A stretch of DNA of 64,000 nt from Centroberyx gerrardi (taxonomy: Eukaryota; Chordata; Actinopteri; Beryciformes; Berycidae), in contig NC_136016.1 of assembly GCF_048128805.1 (NCBI RefSeq), forward strand, positions 16,112,676 to 16,176,675. Reading direction: 5' to 3'. This document shows positions 9,665 through 30,585 of the stretch, piece after piece. The notes beneath the pieces were generated by a model that worked only from the letters and a program-made list of their open reading frames with translations, was not told the DNA's origin and did not search any database. Both the position numbers and the translations under genes were made by a program. Numbering within the stretch: the first letter of the stretch is position 1; each line of letters begins with the position of its first letter.

Positions 9665-12457
9665 ATACTCTCTTGCCACAGACATCTTACATTTGGAATG
9701 GTTAATTTCACGAAGAAAAAATTTGCCAACAGATATACTGTACTTCAGTGGGTGCTGATACTACTGCATGTCAGTGATTGTCATGTCGAGATATGGAATA
9801 GACATTGTATGTCTGGAAATATGAGTGTGTTGGTCATTTTGATGCTGTCTGTATAGGAAAAGACTTGTAGGAGAAAGGAGATGGTGATCCTTGTTTAGAT
9901 GTTTTATAGTGATATTTCACCTTGGACAGTTTCACTCTTCAGCCTGCACTTCTCTACAGAAGTTCATTAGCAGCCACCCATCAACATTTGCCACCCTGGG
10001 GATACACTGTCACTAGTTGTCTTCAGGCTTTTCCCCCCAAGTTCTCGATTTCAAGAATTTGCAGACAAAATTACCTCTTGAAAATTCTGATCTACAGAGT
10101 GGCACAGAATTAAATAATATTCCCTGCATCTGCTTCTCTTTGCTTGTAGATGTGGCAGAAGCATAATTTGTCGACTAGGTTTCTAAAAAAGTGTGAGGTG
10201 TTGATAAAAGGTGGCTGATCATTCATGGGCTCCTACAGAGGTATGCATGCTAAAAAATGAAAATGTTCTGCCAAAGTGAAATTTAACTTTAAGTGGGTGA
10301 GTTGTCCAGGAAGTGACGTCCATATGTCAACGAGGATCAGGAGAAAATAAAGTTTTATTTAATTTTACCGCTGCAGAATCAACATCTGTGTAACGGCTCT
10401 CGTGAAATGTCAGATCTTTTCCATCCACAAAGCTAGCAAATACCTGAAGTTTCTAACTTCAGGTATTTGAAAAAAAACTGATTGCTGAAGGTTATGGCTG
10501 AAGGACAGTTGGAGCCAGTGTGTCACATCACAGGTCATTACCCTCTCATTTTAATGTGGTGTCAACATTGCAGTCAATAAGATCCCACATTAACAGTATG
10601 CATGCAACATATTGAGCGGTTGCCATACCATTAGCCAGTTTGTTTTTGTTGTCGCACCACAGCGTCCTTTATGACAGCCTGATGCATATTTCACACTAAA
10701 GTACCAACCTATACTGCACACAGGAAAACTGAAACGCTAATTTGATGTTACCAGGAAAGTCCAATGTAATGGCACTGAGCCAATTTCCTCTGGTTATCAA
10801 TGATTTGCCATTGATCTTCCTGTCAGTTCCTCTCAGCTATAGCATGGCATTGATTGGTTTCCAGTGTTAGCGGATGTTGCACGGCGACATGCTAGCTGAA
10901 GGCCAGTCCACCGCCCTATGCCAGTGTGGAGGGTCCAACCTTGAGGTCTGCTTCCATACACTGAAAACAACAAGTACATTTTTTTTGCTCTAAACATAAG
11001 TCATGAGAGAGTAGGGCGAATATTTTTGAGCACACTTGTCCAGAAAGAAGAAGGATGGAGGTTTGGGTCATGGGCGCCTAGCGGTCAAGAGGGATCTGAC
11101 TTCTGAGTTTTAAATCAGGTACGTTGTGTTGATTTACTAAAGAAAATATGGTTTGGTTGAAGAGTTGACCAGCTAGTGAGAGCACATTTTTCTGTACTGT
11201 AACAATTTGTGAACTGCTGATTTTTCTATAACAGTTTGTGAGTTAAGCATTGAGTCTTTTTCAACATTTGACCTGATGGGCACAGTGTTTTTGTGAGGGG
11301 CGCGGCTAGGTGGGCGTTCTGACATCAGAGCGGATTGGGGAATTTAGGAAGGGGAGGTGCAGAGTATCATGTTACAGTTTTTTCTGATTGCTTAGGCACT
11401 ATCTTTGAAACTATAGGCTATTTTTGCAAAACTCTACACACTAACCACAAAACCTTACACCAAACCAGCAAAACAAGTTTTGTCATACATGTAGTAACGT
11501 AAACACACATACACACAGGTATCCAAATGTGTAAAGTATGGATGTGTATTCCGAACATAACACACTATCAATACAAATAAGGGGAAAAAGTTATTTAATT
11601 TTTTTCTTACTGTAAGAAAAAAAAAAAATAACTTTTTCCCCTTATTTGTATGTGTGTTTACTACATGTATGACAAAACTTTACAGTATTGCAAACTGCTA
11701 TGCCCTGCACACAGAAAAAGCAAAAGCCACAAGTGTTTTTCATTTATACTATCAGTGCGTAGTTGGTGCTTCATGTGCTTATTCAAATGATGGTTTGTGT
11801 GTACTGTATTGACGCAAAAACACAATTTTTTAAAAGAGTTTGAAGAGTTTTGCAAGAATTGTTTGCTTTTGCAAGAGATGTATAATGTTTTGCTGGTTTG
11901 GTGTAAGGTTTTGTGGTTAGTGTGTAGAGTTTTGCAAAAATAGCCTATAGTTTCAAAGATAGTGCCTAAACAATCAGAAAAAACTGTAAACAGTCACTAA
12001 GCTCATTTCTTTTATCTTCATTCTTATATTTTCCAAGACAAATTTGGAATGTGTGATATTTTCAGTTTCTGTTTCAAAATCATCTATAATGTTGTCAGCG
12101 TTGAAGCACTATGTGACTCCAGTCCAGTGAAAAAAGTAACAATGTAGTTACACAGTCGCATAGCTAATAGTGTGATGCAAATAAACATAATAGCTGTATG
12201 ATATAGCTATATAATATATATAATAGCTGGATGGTGTTTTCATACTCAGAGGCCAAACTGAGGAAACAACAATAAATAAAATACAATGTAAAAGAAGAGA
12301 AAAATATGAAACAGCAATGACATCAGATGAAAGGAGGACATAAGATAAAAGGAAGGCGTGCATCAATGTATTTGTATAACCTGTAAAGACAAAGAATGCT
12401 TAGGAGCTCTTAAGTATAAAATGTAAACTCCTATTTTTGTGTTTCCTTCCCCTGTAG
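9665..12457. other. taco1 3' region and spacer before the visible kcnh6 exons
   Basis: The first ~700 bp is the likely taco1 3' UTR (AATAAA at 10346-10351). The rest holds a foldback element (11371-11991) and AT-rich DNA. I looked for the PAS and PAS-cap coding exons expected upstream of kcnh6 exon 12458 and found none. Confidence 0.6.
11371..11991. mobile_element. long foldback (inverted-repeat) element
   Basis: The left end reads TTACAGTTTTTTCTGATTGC and the right end is its reverse complement. About 110 bp of each arm match closely, including a block meaning 'no gap' CTACACACTAACCACAAAAC and its mirror. A second inner hairpin is centred near 11605, with arms containing ATACAAATAAGGGGAAAAAG. 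Roughly 200 bp at 11680-11880 is present only on the right side. No transposase is encoded. A non-autonomous DNA transposon of the foldback type is the best reading. Confidence 0.7.
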
Positions 12458-20654
<8,197 letters not shown>

Positions 20655-22145
20655 TGCCCTTCAGCTAAAGGAGTTTCTCACCGATCCGTTTGGCTTCCGA
20701 AGGCAACAGCAAAGCCTCAGAATCCTTTATCTTCTGGGTGGTATTTTTCTACTTCTTACAGACTGCTGGAAGGAGCTATGTGACTAGTCTAGCTCATTAT
20801 CTTCCATGGTCCAGCTATCTTGGGTACACATTTGCACAGCAAGCAGTATCTCAAAAACAGAGTAAGTAAATTATGGAGGCCTATAAAGATCTCAGTTTCG
20901 GGCAAAGTTAACACTTTCAAAGTATATGTGAAGAGTTAAGTTCCAAAATGATATCTGCTATTTTAAGTGACAACTACCTTTACTAAACGATTGACAGAAC
21001 ACAGTTGGAACAAGTTATGGTACTTTTTAAAGGATAGTAGCTAATTTAGGTCTTTGTTTTACAAAATGATAACACTTTTACAGACTAGATCCTGTATAAA
21101 GATATTGAATGATGAACTTCAGGCAATGTTTTTTTCCATATTGGATATATATACTAATTTGGAAGAATACAAATTTCTAACCAATCATTTCTAATTATGA
21201 TATAAATCTTGTACCATAGACTCTTCTATGGATGTTTTGACGAGTCATCTCACCATACAATAATTGAAAATGTTAAATATTATCTTGACATGAAACTTCT
21301 GTGTAATGGTGTTAAGTATGAGGAATTGTTTATTCAGTATAAAATTGCTGTTGTTGCTATGAATAAAACTGAAGCTGAAATTAAACAGGAATCTGTATTG
21401 TTATGGTGAACGCATACTAGGCTACAAGTAAATTGTTGCACAAATATTAATGTATTACAACAGAGATGTTTTTTTCATATCACAACTGATATTCAGTTAA
21501 TGAATAAAATACAATATTTTAAAGTTAAAAAACAACTTAATGCATGAACACTTAAATCCACTTTGGTTTAAATATGGCTAAACTTAACTGCATCAAAAAA
21601 ACAAAATATATAGGAATAGTTGAGAATGTTATGGGTTAAACTACAAATAATGAAGTGCACTACACAGCATATAAAAACAACAGAAACATGTAACTAACTA
21701 GCCTATGTGTCTATCAAACAACACGCTGAAAGCTTGAAGACTCTCAAACATTGTTTGGTGTCTGTACATGAAAACCATTAACAGTCTTTCGGCTACTTGA
21801 TACTCATTCCATTTTTGTCTGGTGCTCCTTTGAATGGCAATTGCTAAGTCTTGCTATTGTATCAAGGAGTAAACAGTCAAGTAGTGAGATATTGCTCCCC
21901 ACATCTGAAAAAAACATCCTTATTCTCACTCAGTTGAAAAGCGTTTTAAGTAAACACACATCACCTGCACTGGCGTGAATTATAGAGACATTGCCAAAAC
22001 TGAATATTGCTCTGTCCTTCGTAAACAAAGAGTTCCCATTGACATAAAGTCATGTCCGCTTGTGAGTCAGTTTGAGAAGTGTTCTGAGTTGTACTACGTC
22101 CCGTCTCTCGTTTCTTTTCGGCCGTGGGAGCACCCAGAGCCCAGC
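20655..22145. other. 3' UTR space between convergent kcnh6 and dcaf7
   Basis: This AT-rich stretch separates the two stop codons and presumably holds both 3' UTRs. AATAAA occurs on the plus strand at 21362-21367, and a reverse AATAAA is near 21329-21334. No coding segment is supported. Confidence 0.55.
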
Positions 22146-25100
22146 TCAGACCCGGAGGATTTCCAGGCAGTTGTTGTAGCAGATAGCGATCCAGTCGGGC
22201 TGGGTGGAGGCCCACTGCACGTTATTGATCTCTCCCTCAGCTGTGTAGGCCAGAATAGGGTCCTCGATGGCCCGCGGCATCTGCTGGATGTCCCAGATCA
22301 GAGCCTGGTGGTCGTCCGCTGCGTGGAAAGAAGAGAAAGAGGTTAGTGTCCGGTACTGTGGAAAAAAATTAATAAATCAATTCCTACGTGGCATAGGACG
22401 CAGTAGAGCATAATGGAAAATCAGCGGCCTTGTATGTTCATAGTTTTGCAAACCTGTTGAGAGCTGCAGAAGTTTGGTAACAGTCTGTAATAGGTGTCAT
22501 TACACCATTAGTGTAATTTGTCTAGCACAAGATTACTGCATGTCTATGCCTATTATAACCATGCGAACCATCCGAAACAGAAACTGACCTTTTATCTGTT
22601 AATATATCCATGCTACCCTCCAAAATTAGTTAAAATCAAGTAGTGAACATCCACAGCGTATCAAGCCATGTGGTCAAATAAACTTTATTTCTATAGCACT
22701 TTTCTTACGCAGGTACAAAGTGTTTCACAATTAAAAGAATGAAAACAAACATGTATTTATACACATAGAAGACATACATTTGGGAAGTTACAAGGTGCAG
22801 CAAAAATGACGTCCACCTAATTTGAACACGAAACAACAAAACAATCATAACATAAAACAAAATATTAACTGAATGCAAATAAAAGGGAGTTTTCAGTTGG
22901 CTCTTTTAAGGAGATACAGAGTTACAAGAATGTATTATTCAGCTAAAGTTTAGGCGCCCTGACTGCAAAATCTTGATCACCTTCAGTCTTTAATCTGGTC
23001 TTTGGAACAGTCAAAACAGTTTTGTCTGCCGATCTAAGACTTCGCTTCTGCATGTAAGGAGATAACAGCTCTGAAATACAATGCTGCAACACTGCATATA
23101 CTCCCAGGTGTGAATGTGTGTAACTGTATGTTCAGCAAAACCCTTCCCTGGTAAAAAAACAAATGAAACAAAAAAAAATACCATACCTGCTGTGCAGATG
23201 TGGCAGGAGGAGTGCGGCGCCCAGGCGATGCCGTTGACACAGGCCCTGTGGTTGTTGAGCCTGGCCACCGGGGTGCAGGGGACCCGCACATCCAGGATCA
23301 CCACCTGAGGGACCGAGCAAACAGGAGAGGGATGGTCAGGTGGTCACTGAGAGTGCAATATTAGGACACAGGTTAAAATAAATAATAAATAATAAAACCT
23401 GATATTGGAGACTTTTTTCCCCATTCTAAGCCTCACTGATGGAGCTACTGATCCATTCATTGACAGTAAAAGACAGTTAAATGTAAGTTTTAATGTATTT
23501 TGAAATAGTGAAAATTTGTTAATATTCGTAAAGTAAAGTAAAGTAAAGATGCAACAGTTACGAAAAGCTTATTTTTCATTTCTAAGTCAAACTCTTAAGG
23601 AGTCCATCTGAAAACAGCCCAAATTTTTAATTGTCAAATTTGGCGGTTTTGAAGTGATACAATTTCAACATTCGATTCGATACAACTTCTTTCACGTTTT
23701 CAGAAAATGCATGGTATGAACAAGCACACAAGAGTGATTTAATGTAATGTAAATTAACCTGTCTATCATGTAACACTCTTTTTTCCTTCTACTCTTAATA
23801 AAAAAAAAAAAACTCTGATTCTACAAATGCTACTTATTCCTATTGAAGGCTTAGCTGATGAAGACTGTGATATATGGTCCGTTTGACTGCTGTTGACAAA
23901 ATGCACTTGTTAAGTCGCTTTGGACAAAAGCGTCTGCTAAATGACCTAATGTAATGTAAAAGTATTCAAAGAAATCCAGAAGATGATGCATGTATTTTAT
24001 GATTCATGTGACTCAAATCATCTTACGTTTTTCACTTTGTATACACAAGCACACAAAACAATGCGGCATATGGCAGGTGCTTGGCCTCTCTAGTTGTACG
24101 GTGTGAATCCCCACAGGGAGCGGCGCTCACCTCCATGCCGTCCATAGCCATGGTGGCCAGGTAGTTGGGGTCCTGCTTGTTCCAGCAGAGTCGCAGCAGC
24201 GGGTGGTGCTGCGGATCCTCGTAGATGATGGTGCTGTGCTCCAGGTGACGGAGGTCGAACATGCGCACCGAGCCGTCCGCCCCCACCGAGGCAAACATGT
24301 CCCGGCCCCCGCCCGCTCGGCTGAAGGCGATGTCATACACCTGCAATGGACACAGACACAGCCAGTTCCAATCAGCACTGTAGACCAATGAAGGGCACTT
24401 TATTAGGAAATTTCACTAAGCTACCATAGTCTCTAGGCACTAAATATGTTTTAGATACCTGTGTTTTATAAAATTCTGTTATATGAAAGGTTTAAAGACT
24501 GATATTTATATTGTCAGTACCAAGAACTTAAGTTTTACATGAAAATATACCCACACCCATGAAAGGCCTAATCGGAAATAATTGGACTTTGGCATCCTAT
24601 TGGTGACAAAATTTCCTGTTTAATTCTACAAATCTGTGGGAAAAGCACTCCATGTACTTTCTTTCTTCGTTCTTGCTCTTTTAATTACATTCTGTGTGAT
24701 ACTTATGATGTTTGTCAGTGATAACAAATCAGCCAAAATCATGATATGATACGATACGATACAGGGAGAAACAACTGGATACCAGCTGTCAACCGATGGA
24801 AGATTTTTTTTTTTAATGTAATGCATGGAGGTCCAGTCCATCCTCTCATAGCCTTTACCTCTTTGTCATGGGCAATGAGCTGTGTCTTGACGTGGCCGGA
24901 CACCAGGTTGACCCTGCCCAGCACCTGTCCCGTCTCCAGACCCCAGATAGTACAGGTGGTGTCGATGCTGGAGGTACCTGCACAGATGATGATTAAAGAC
25001 AGAGATGAAGAAAGTCTCTCCCTCTGGTCCACGCCGCTTTACCTTGTTAAATTACGAAATTATTACGTTTTGTGTGTTATATTTGGCAATAAATGCTGCC

Positions 25101-26302
25101 ACTAATCAATAGTTTTATCCTGTGTGTGTTATTCTCACCCAGCAGATTCGGGTCCACCTCATTCCAGTCGAAGGATGTGAGCGGCGCGCAGAAGTCAGAG
25201 TTCTTGTTGTTGTTGAGGAGGCACTCCAGACGCGTCTCTGAATCACTCACCTTTCAGGAAAAACACACATGACTTTCAGAATTTGTGCATTTCACTGAGT
25301 TCATACAGACACAGGCAACACATTCTTTTCAGGGTGGGATCAAGAGTGGGTGGAAAAAACAAGAAGGTGATATAGAGCTGATCTTGCCTGTTAGATGAAA
25401 TGAAATTTTGTAGCAGACGGCATAAGAAAGGAAATAATGAGCGTTGTGTGAGAGGCTGTCCTGTAACAAAAAGGTGACAAGTTTGATTTCCTGGACTAAT
25501 GAAGTGTCCTTGGAGAGGGATGAGCAACTTTGACAGTGGTGTGGACCAAAATGTTTCTACTGAATACAAGAAGGGCGGAAGGTGTTTGTGTGAGCATCCA
25601 GAAACCTGAAATCTGCATATGAGGTCAGCACATAGAGTGTAATATATCATTGTCATAAATCATATTGTCATAAATACAATATAACCTACCAAGTGTTGAG
25701 ACAGAAATGTGGTACCAACCAATGATCAAGATCTGTGTGTTTCACAACGTCTGGATTACAAACTGGGATGTCGAAAAACATTCACTGAAGAGAGGACTGG
25801 ATATGTTTTACCACTCACAACTACTATTTAACATACTTCTTTAGAAAAATTAAATGTTCAACTTGTATTCAAGCCTTTAGGGAGCTTGTTTGAGTGGCAT
25901 TAACTGCTAAACTTTAGAATTGAGTAGTCTAATTGTAAAATGTAAGCTCAACTCGAAAATGCAATCATTTTTTGTCCAGAAACACCACAAATCACAGTTA
26001 ATTTCTGTTTAACTGTTTAAGTCCTTTAAATCTAAGGGTCTTCTGTGGTGCTTTTCTCGGGTGTAAAACTGCTACAGGAGGCCATGTTTTCAGGTTAGGC
26101 TGGGTTTGGTCCTCTCACCCTCCAAATCCGCAGGTAGTCTCCACTGGTGGCCAGCAGGTCCGGATACACCCCTTTGGTGTCAGGGATCCACATGATCTTG
26201 GTGGTGGGGTAGGGATGGTCGAATGTGTTCCGACACAGAAACTCTGAGCTCTCCTCCTCCAGACCGACTATCTGAACCTGTGGACAGACGAGCATTTATC
26301 TT

Positions 26303-26341
<39 letters not shown>

Positions 26342-26763
26342 CCAGCAGTACTTACTTTTACATTTTTGTGTTTGAGTTAATGGCAACTATTCTAATTTGC
26401 ATTGATAAAGTACAAACATGCCAAGGTCTCATACTTTGCATATCATCCACGCCATGGTACCTTATTCCCAACAATTAATTATCCTCTGAGATTAATAATG
26501 AAATTGTAGATCACTGTACAGGCTGGCCACTCACTCACTATGCATGGTATTGCCATTCTTACAAATCATAATAAGGGGCTGGATGGCTCATTTCAACGAG
26601 CATTTAGCACTGTATTGTACATTACCTTGTTGTTGTACTCCTCCACAAAGCTGCCAAGCGCGAGACGGAAGCGCTTGTCTGGTCGGACGCTCCAGTTCAT
26701 AGCATAAACTGTCCATGGTGCCTCGTATTTGTAGATTTCTTTGCGTTTACCATGTAGCGACAT
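22146..26763 (-). CDS. dcaf7: DDB1- and CUL4-associated factor 7 (DCAF7/WDR68), complete
   Basis: Seven exons on the minus strand: 26763-26626, 26277-26119, 25250-25139, 24977-24859, 24340-24131, 23304-23187 and 22318-22146. They sum to 1029 nt, encoding 342 aa, the same length as human DCAF7. The protein is a WD40 propeller that scaffolds DYRK1A/HIPK2-type kinases and is a CUL4-DDB1 substrate receptor; it is very highly conserved. Diagnostic stretches are [20 protein letters not shown] (start), [40 protein letters not shown] and the C-terminus NNCLEILRV. The ATG at 26763 is fixed by this N-terminus. All introns are GT-AG. It is transcribed toward kcnh6. No defects are seen. Confidence 0.97.
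23860..23965 (+). repeat. SINE/LINE 3' tail
   Basis: TTAAGTCGCTTTGGACAAAA followed by GCGTCTGCTAAATGACCTAA and a TGTAATGTAA end is a well-known shared 3' tail of fish retroposons. It lies in dcaf7 intron 5. Confidence 0.7.
26305..26339. repeat. (GT)n microsatellite
   Basis: About 17 GT units in dcaf7 intron 1, starting 27 bp upstream (in gene sense) of exon 2. Confidence 0.95.
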
Positions 26764-28430
26764 CTTCAAACTAGTGTGAATACCTCTCTAGATAACAACA
26801 AATGACCTGCAGGCAAACCAGACCCAGGACGGGTCCCTGCAACAGCCTACTTCACAAATGCAGCCAATTACCTCGGCTAGTTTGTATCATTTGGACAGAA
26901 GTAGGCAAATTGTTGAATCCATTCAGTCGGAAGGCTTTCCAAATGCCTACAGCAGCACGTTACATACAATTATTTCAGCAGAATGTGTCTATCTTCCATA
27001 TGAGACCCGCAGACAGCTGGTACATTATTCATATGGCAGCAATGGCGGCGACCAAAGGACAAAAATAGACGGATAAGCGTCATCGTGGCTGCTGGTATGC
27101 AACCATAGAGCTGGTGCTGCCTTCAGGTGCTGTTGGAAATATCGTAATTCAGACTGGAAAAGAAGGAATTCTCTATATCCGAGTTTCTCTATACCGAGTT
27201 TCAGAAAGGTGACGTTTACGGGAGTGTATGGAAGCCATGTTACACATAAATAGATGTTATTGTTTGGTATTCTATGTAAAGAAGTACTGTTGTTAAATGT
27301 TTATATTTCATTCTTTGTATACGTTTTAGTTGTCATACAATAGTTTAGTTCTCATACAATAAAAAATAACTTTTGGCTAATAAGTTAAATAAAACATCAA
27401 TTACATGCTTGGTGCGCATTTTCTTCCCTTCATTCTGACACTGCAGCACATATAATTCTCAGAGTTCTACTACTAATTCTGAGAATTCTCCGTTTAAAAT
27501 AAGAATTCTAGAATCAAGACAGATTCTTAGAATTCTGAGTTTAAAGTCAGAATTCTGAGAGTTAAGTCGGAATTCTGCAGAATTCGGCTACATACAAACA
27601 TTCCTTCTACTTTCCCTTCATCTGTGCTATATTGTGACTCTCTCCCTCATTGCCTGCTGTGATTTTTCCCTTCACTGCACTGCTGGAGGAAGAGACCTTC
27701 AGTCGCACATGAGGAAGGCTCTTCAGATCAGAGTCTACAGCCTGGTCATGACTCATGATAGCCCTCACTGCTTTCCTCCCAACTCCCTACAAGCTACAAG
27801 TTGCCACAAGTTGATTTCAGTGAGAGTCATGGTGTTTTCATGCACCTTGGACACATCAGCATTGTTCACCACAACACAGCAGTCAGTGTGCAGCAGTGTC
27901 GCCCACACCACATCCTCCATCTTCAGTCTTTCAGATCAGCATCTTTACTATCTGCTCCATTCCCTGCCAATTCTAATATTGCACTCTGACCATCATGCTT
28001 TGTATTTATCTGCTGGTATGTGTGCTAACACTTTCTCCCCTCATATGCTCTGTGGTATGACTCTGGACTTCTTTTGGAGCCAATCATTTAGCAGTTGAGG
28101 AAGAGCGTGACTTTTGATTTTTGATTGCTGTTGTACTGATTCTGTAATATGCGTACTGATTTTTTTCTCTGATTGCAGTTTTCCCTGGGAAAATGTCTCT
28201 TCTACTCTCTTCTTCTTGTGGTGCTTATCAGGCACCACGTGTACTTCATTTTGGTCTCATTTTTGAATGGGAGAGGGGCAAGACGAATTGTTGGAAGCTA
28301 TTGATTGAAAATAACATATAACCAAGGGTGACGATGGAACCGATGTAAGTTTCTACCTGAGAATTGCCTTGGAGATGTAAAGAGATATTCATTATTGGGG
28401 TTCACTTCATGGTCACTAGTCTGTTCTATT
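26764..28430. other. dcaf7 upstream region and spacer before GPCR array
   Basis: It contains the dcaf7 5' flank and the GAATTCT-rich palindromic block at 27450-27590. A 154-codon open frame (27634-28098) has no recognisable domain and is treated as chance. Confidence 0.55.
27450..27590. repeat. cluster of GAATTC palindromes
   Basis: Seven or so copies of an AGAATTCT-centred motif occur with linkers such as GAGTTTAAAGTC and GAGAGTTAAGTC. The copies are spaced roughly every 18-25 bp. It reads as a degenerate minisatellite of a self-complementary unit. Confidence 0.6.
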
Positions 28431-28740
28431 TCTATGATGTGGTACTTCCTCACCTGTGTAACGTTTGCCTGGCTATCATTCAGTTTTGTTGTTACATCAC
28501 CAGAAAAATAACTTCACTATGTTCCAACTCAACCAATATATCTGCAAAGCCACTGTAGAATAACATCTCAGCGGCTGCTGATGTGGTTACAAGATATCAG
28601 CTGCCAATACAATAGAGACATATTTAACAATGTCTTGGCCATTTCCCATGTCTTCGTTGTGCTATGGGTATTTGTTTGTGCTATGTGGGTTTGCTGTTTT
28701 CCATGGTTATATGTTTTGCAAAGCTGCCACTGACAGAAGG

Positions 28741-28857
28741 TCATGAGTTTGATTGATGTCCATGTACAAACAAACCCAGAAGCTCCTACAGATGTTGGAC
28801 ACACTTTTGTCAAGGCAAGAAGAGAGCATCTCAGTACAAACGTCCATAAGGGAAAAG
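28741..28857 (+). other. putative 5' exon / upstream ORF of GPCR copy 1
   Basis: An ATG-started open segment reads MSLIDVHVQTNPEAPTDVGH and ends at a donor-like AAAG/GTAGAA. Equivalent segments are in units 2 and 3. Joining to the acceptors before the receptor gene gives no continuous frame into the receptor, so it would be 5' UTR or an upstream ORF, if transcribed. Confidence 0.35.
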
Positions 28858-29069
28858 GTAGAACATGTGTCTGTATTTCTTTGTTTAAAGTTGTAAATTT
28901 GGAATACTTAAGAGAAAGTCTATTGTTTTTTTGTATTATAGCATCTTGTAATTTTCTTGTTTGCAGTGTCTCTGCCTTTTGGAATATATGCTTGTGAATG
29001 CATTTTTGCAGTTCTGATGTAATTCCCCTTGGTTTCTCAGGTCTGTCAACAGCTGCTCTCTGCTCAGCA

Positions 29070-29969
29070 ATGTTGCTTCAGATACATCCTCGCTATGAGA
29101 ATTTATCCAACAACTCCACTGAATCTGGGTTTGTCTGGCAAGAATTTGATTTTGACATATGCAATGGCAGGAAAGAAGGCATCTATGTTTGGGCTTTTTC
29201 CTGTTCTCTGTGCTTCATCTTTGGGGTTCCTGCATGCGTTGCCGTCCTCTGGGAGATGTTTCAGAGACACAGGAAAGGAACCCCCTTCACGCCAAATGAC
29301 GTCTTCATGCTAAACCTCACTGTCATGGACCTTGTCTTCTTGGTCTTCATCCTACCTGGTTTATATAATCATTTAGTCTGGCACAAGTGGTTGATTGAAG
29401 CAATGTGGAATTTTATTTATACCTTGAATACATGTGGAAGACCTCTCTTGATGGCTTGTATCTGTCTGGACTGTTATCTGGCTGTGGTTCATCCAATCTT
29501 CTACCGGGAGAGGAAGAGTCTGACTCCCCGGCTCCTGCTGGTCGCCGGTGTTTGGGTCGTCACAGTTGCCTCTGGGGTTGCGTACTTTCTCTTTTATCGC
29601 CTATTCCTCACCAGTTTGCCCACTGTGCCATACATAATATCTGTTCTAATTGTTGGGATCTGTGATTTCTTCATCCTCCAAACCCTGAAGAGATCTGACC
29701 CTGGAAGACAAAGCATCCACCCGCAGAAGCAGAGAGCTATTCAAATCATTATCAACAGCCTGGTGGTGGCAGTCATTTCCTTTCTACCTCCAGCACTGCT
29801 GATCATGATTGGGAGGCCATTGATCACCGATGCCCCCACCTACATATGCTGTGTTGGCATTCCTATTCATCTTACTTCCACTGCAGGCTCTGCAGTCATG
29901 CCGATTCTCCACCTAAAAAATCTTGGGAAATTGAATCGTTTCAAGTTTGGATGCTGCAAGAATTTGTAA
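29070..29969 (+). CDS. class A-like orphan GPCR, tandem copy 1
   Basis: A single-exon gene of 299 codons with seven hydrophobic segments. An in-frame ATG at 28998 would add 24 residues. I prefer 29070 because conservation with the inverted paralogue starts there and a good acceptor (GGTTTCTCAG) ends at 29040. The N-terminus has glycosylation sites (NLSNNST). TM2 keeps LNLTVMD (D2.50) and TM4 keeps W (GVWVV). Departures: TM1 has GVPACVAVLW with Cys where Asn1.50 is expected, TM3 ends LDCYLAVVHP (DCY for DRY), TM6 has SFLPP without Trp, and TM7 has SAVMPILHL in place of NPxxY. The usual TM3-top Cys (3.25) is absent. The ligand is unknown; resemblance to nucleotide/lipid receptor branches is only general. 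Confidence 0.82.
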   Translation: MLLQIHPRYENLSNNSTESGFVWQEFDFDICNGRKEGIYVWAFSCSLCFIFGVPACVAVLWEMFQRHRKGTPFTPNDVFMLNLTVMDLVFLVFILPGLYNHLVWHKWLIEAMWNFIYTLNTCGRPLLMACICLDCYLAVVHPIFYRERKSLTPRLLLVAGVWVVTVASGVAYFLFYRLFLTSLPTVPYIISVLIVGICDFFILQTLKRSDPGRQSIHPQKQRAIQIIINSLVVAVISFLPPALLIMIGRPLITDAPTYICCVGIPIHLTSTAGSAVMPILHLKNLGKLNRFKFGCCKNL

Positions 29970-30568
29970 TTCATAGCTCCTTTACTCATTTCTGCCTCTG
30001 CCTCTTGCCAAATCATGTAGTGTAGAGTGGAAGATAAAAGCCTACTTTTAGTTAAAAGAACTGTTCCTAAAATATTCCAAATACCATGTAGACCAACAAC
30101 GTACTTTAATTTGCAAGACTTTATATTATACAATGTGCAACACACAGTAGTTATACATTTACTATGTAACGAACTTAGGCTAACTATGTACGTGTTTTTA
30201 TTAATGTATTATAGATGTACTATAGATAACAGGTTAAACAATGTTGTTGGACAGTCATATACATAAAGCTTGTACATCTGAAAATTTTGATGAAGCCTGA
30301 GAAGGGGAATGAGGAAGGGCAACGATAACAACCAAAGTCACATATGGATGAATCAATAAATAATTGGTCACAAAAAAAACATTAAAACAATGTGCAACAC
30401 CCTATATATTACTTGTATATGTTGTATATTATTTGTTGTGTTACTTGTGTTTGTTTACCCCTATTTTTCCTCTGACTTTGTCCTGTTCTTGTGATGTAAT
30501 GTTTAGTACTTGTCGAGTATTAAGTTATTGTGTGTCCTTGTATTTTTCTTGTGATATCTTGTTGAAAT

Positions 30569-30585
30569 AATAAAGGGGAAATAAA
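30569..30585 (+). terminator. poly(A) signals after GPCR copy 1
   Basis: Two overlapping-range AATAAA hexamers (30569-30574 and 30580-30585) lie about 600 bp after the stop. The same pair occurs after copy 2 (around 33450) but not after copy 3, where this stretch is missing. Confidence 0.4.

Noticed and set aside
27634-28098. 154-codon plus-strand open frame between dcaf7 and the GPCR array
   Set aside because: No recognisable domain, Ser/His/Cys-rich composition of chance AT/CT-rich DNA, no splice or promoter context, and overlapping frames.
28998-29069. Extended start of GPCR copy 1 (24 extra residues; same in copies 2 and 3)
   Set aside because: The extension is not conserved with the inverted paralogue and contains a likely acceptor; the ATG at 29070 is preferred, though the longer start cannot be excluded.
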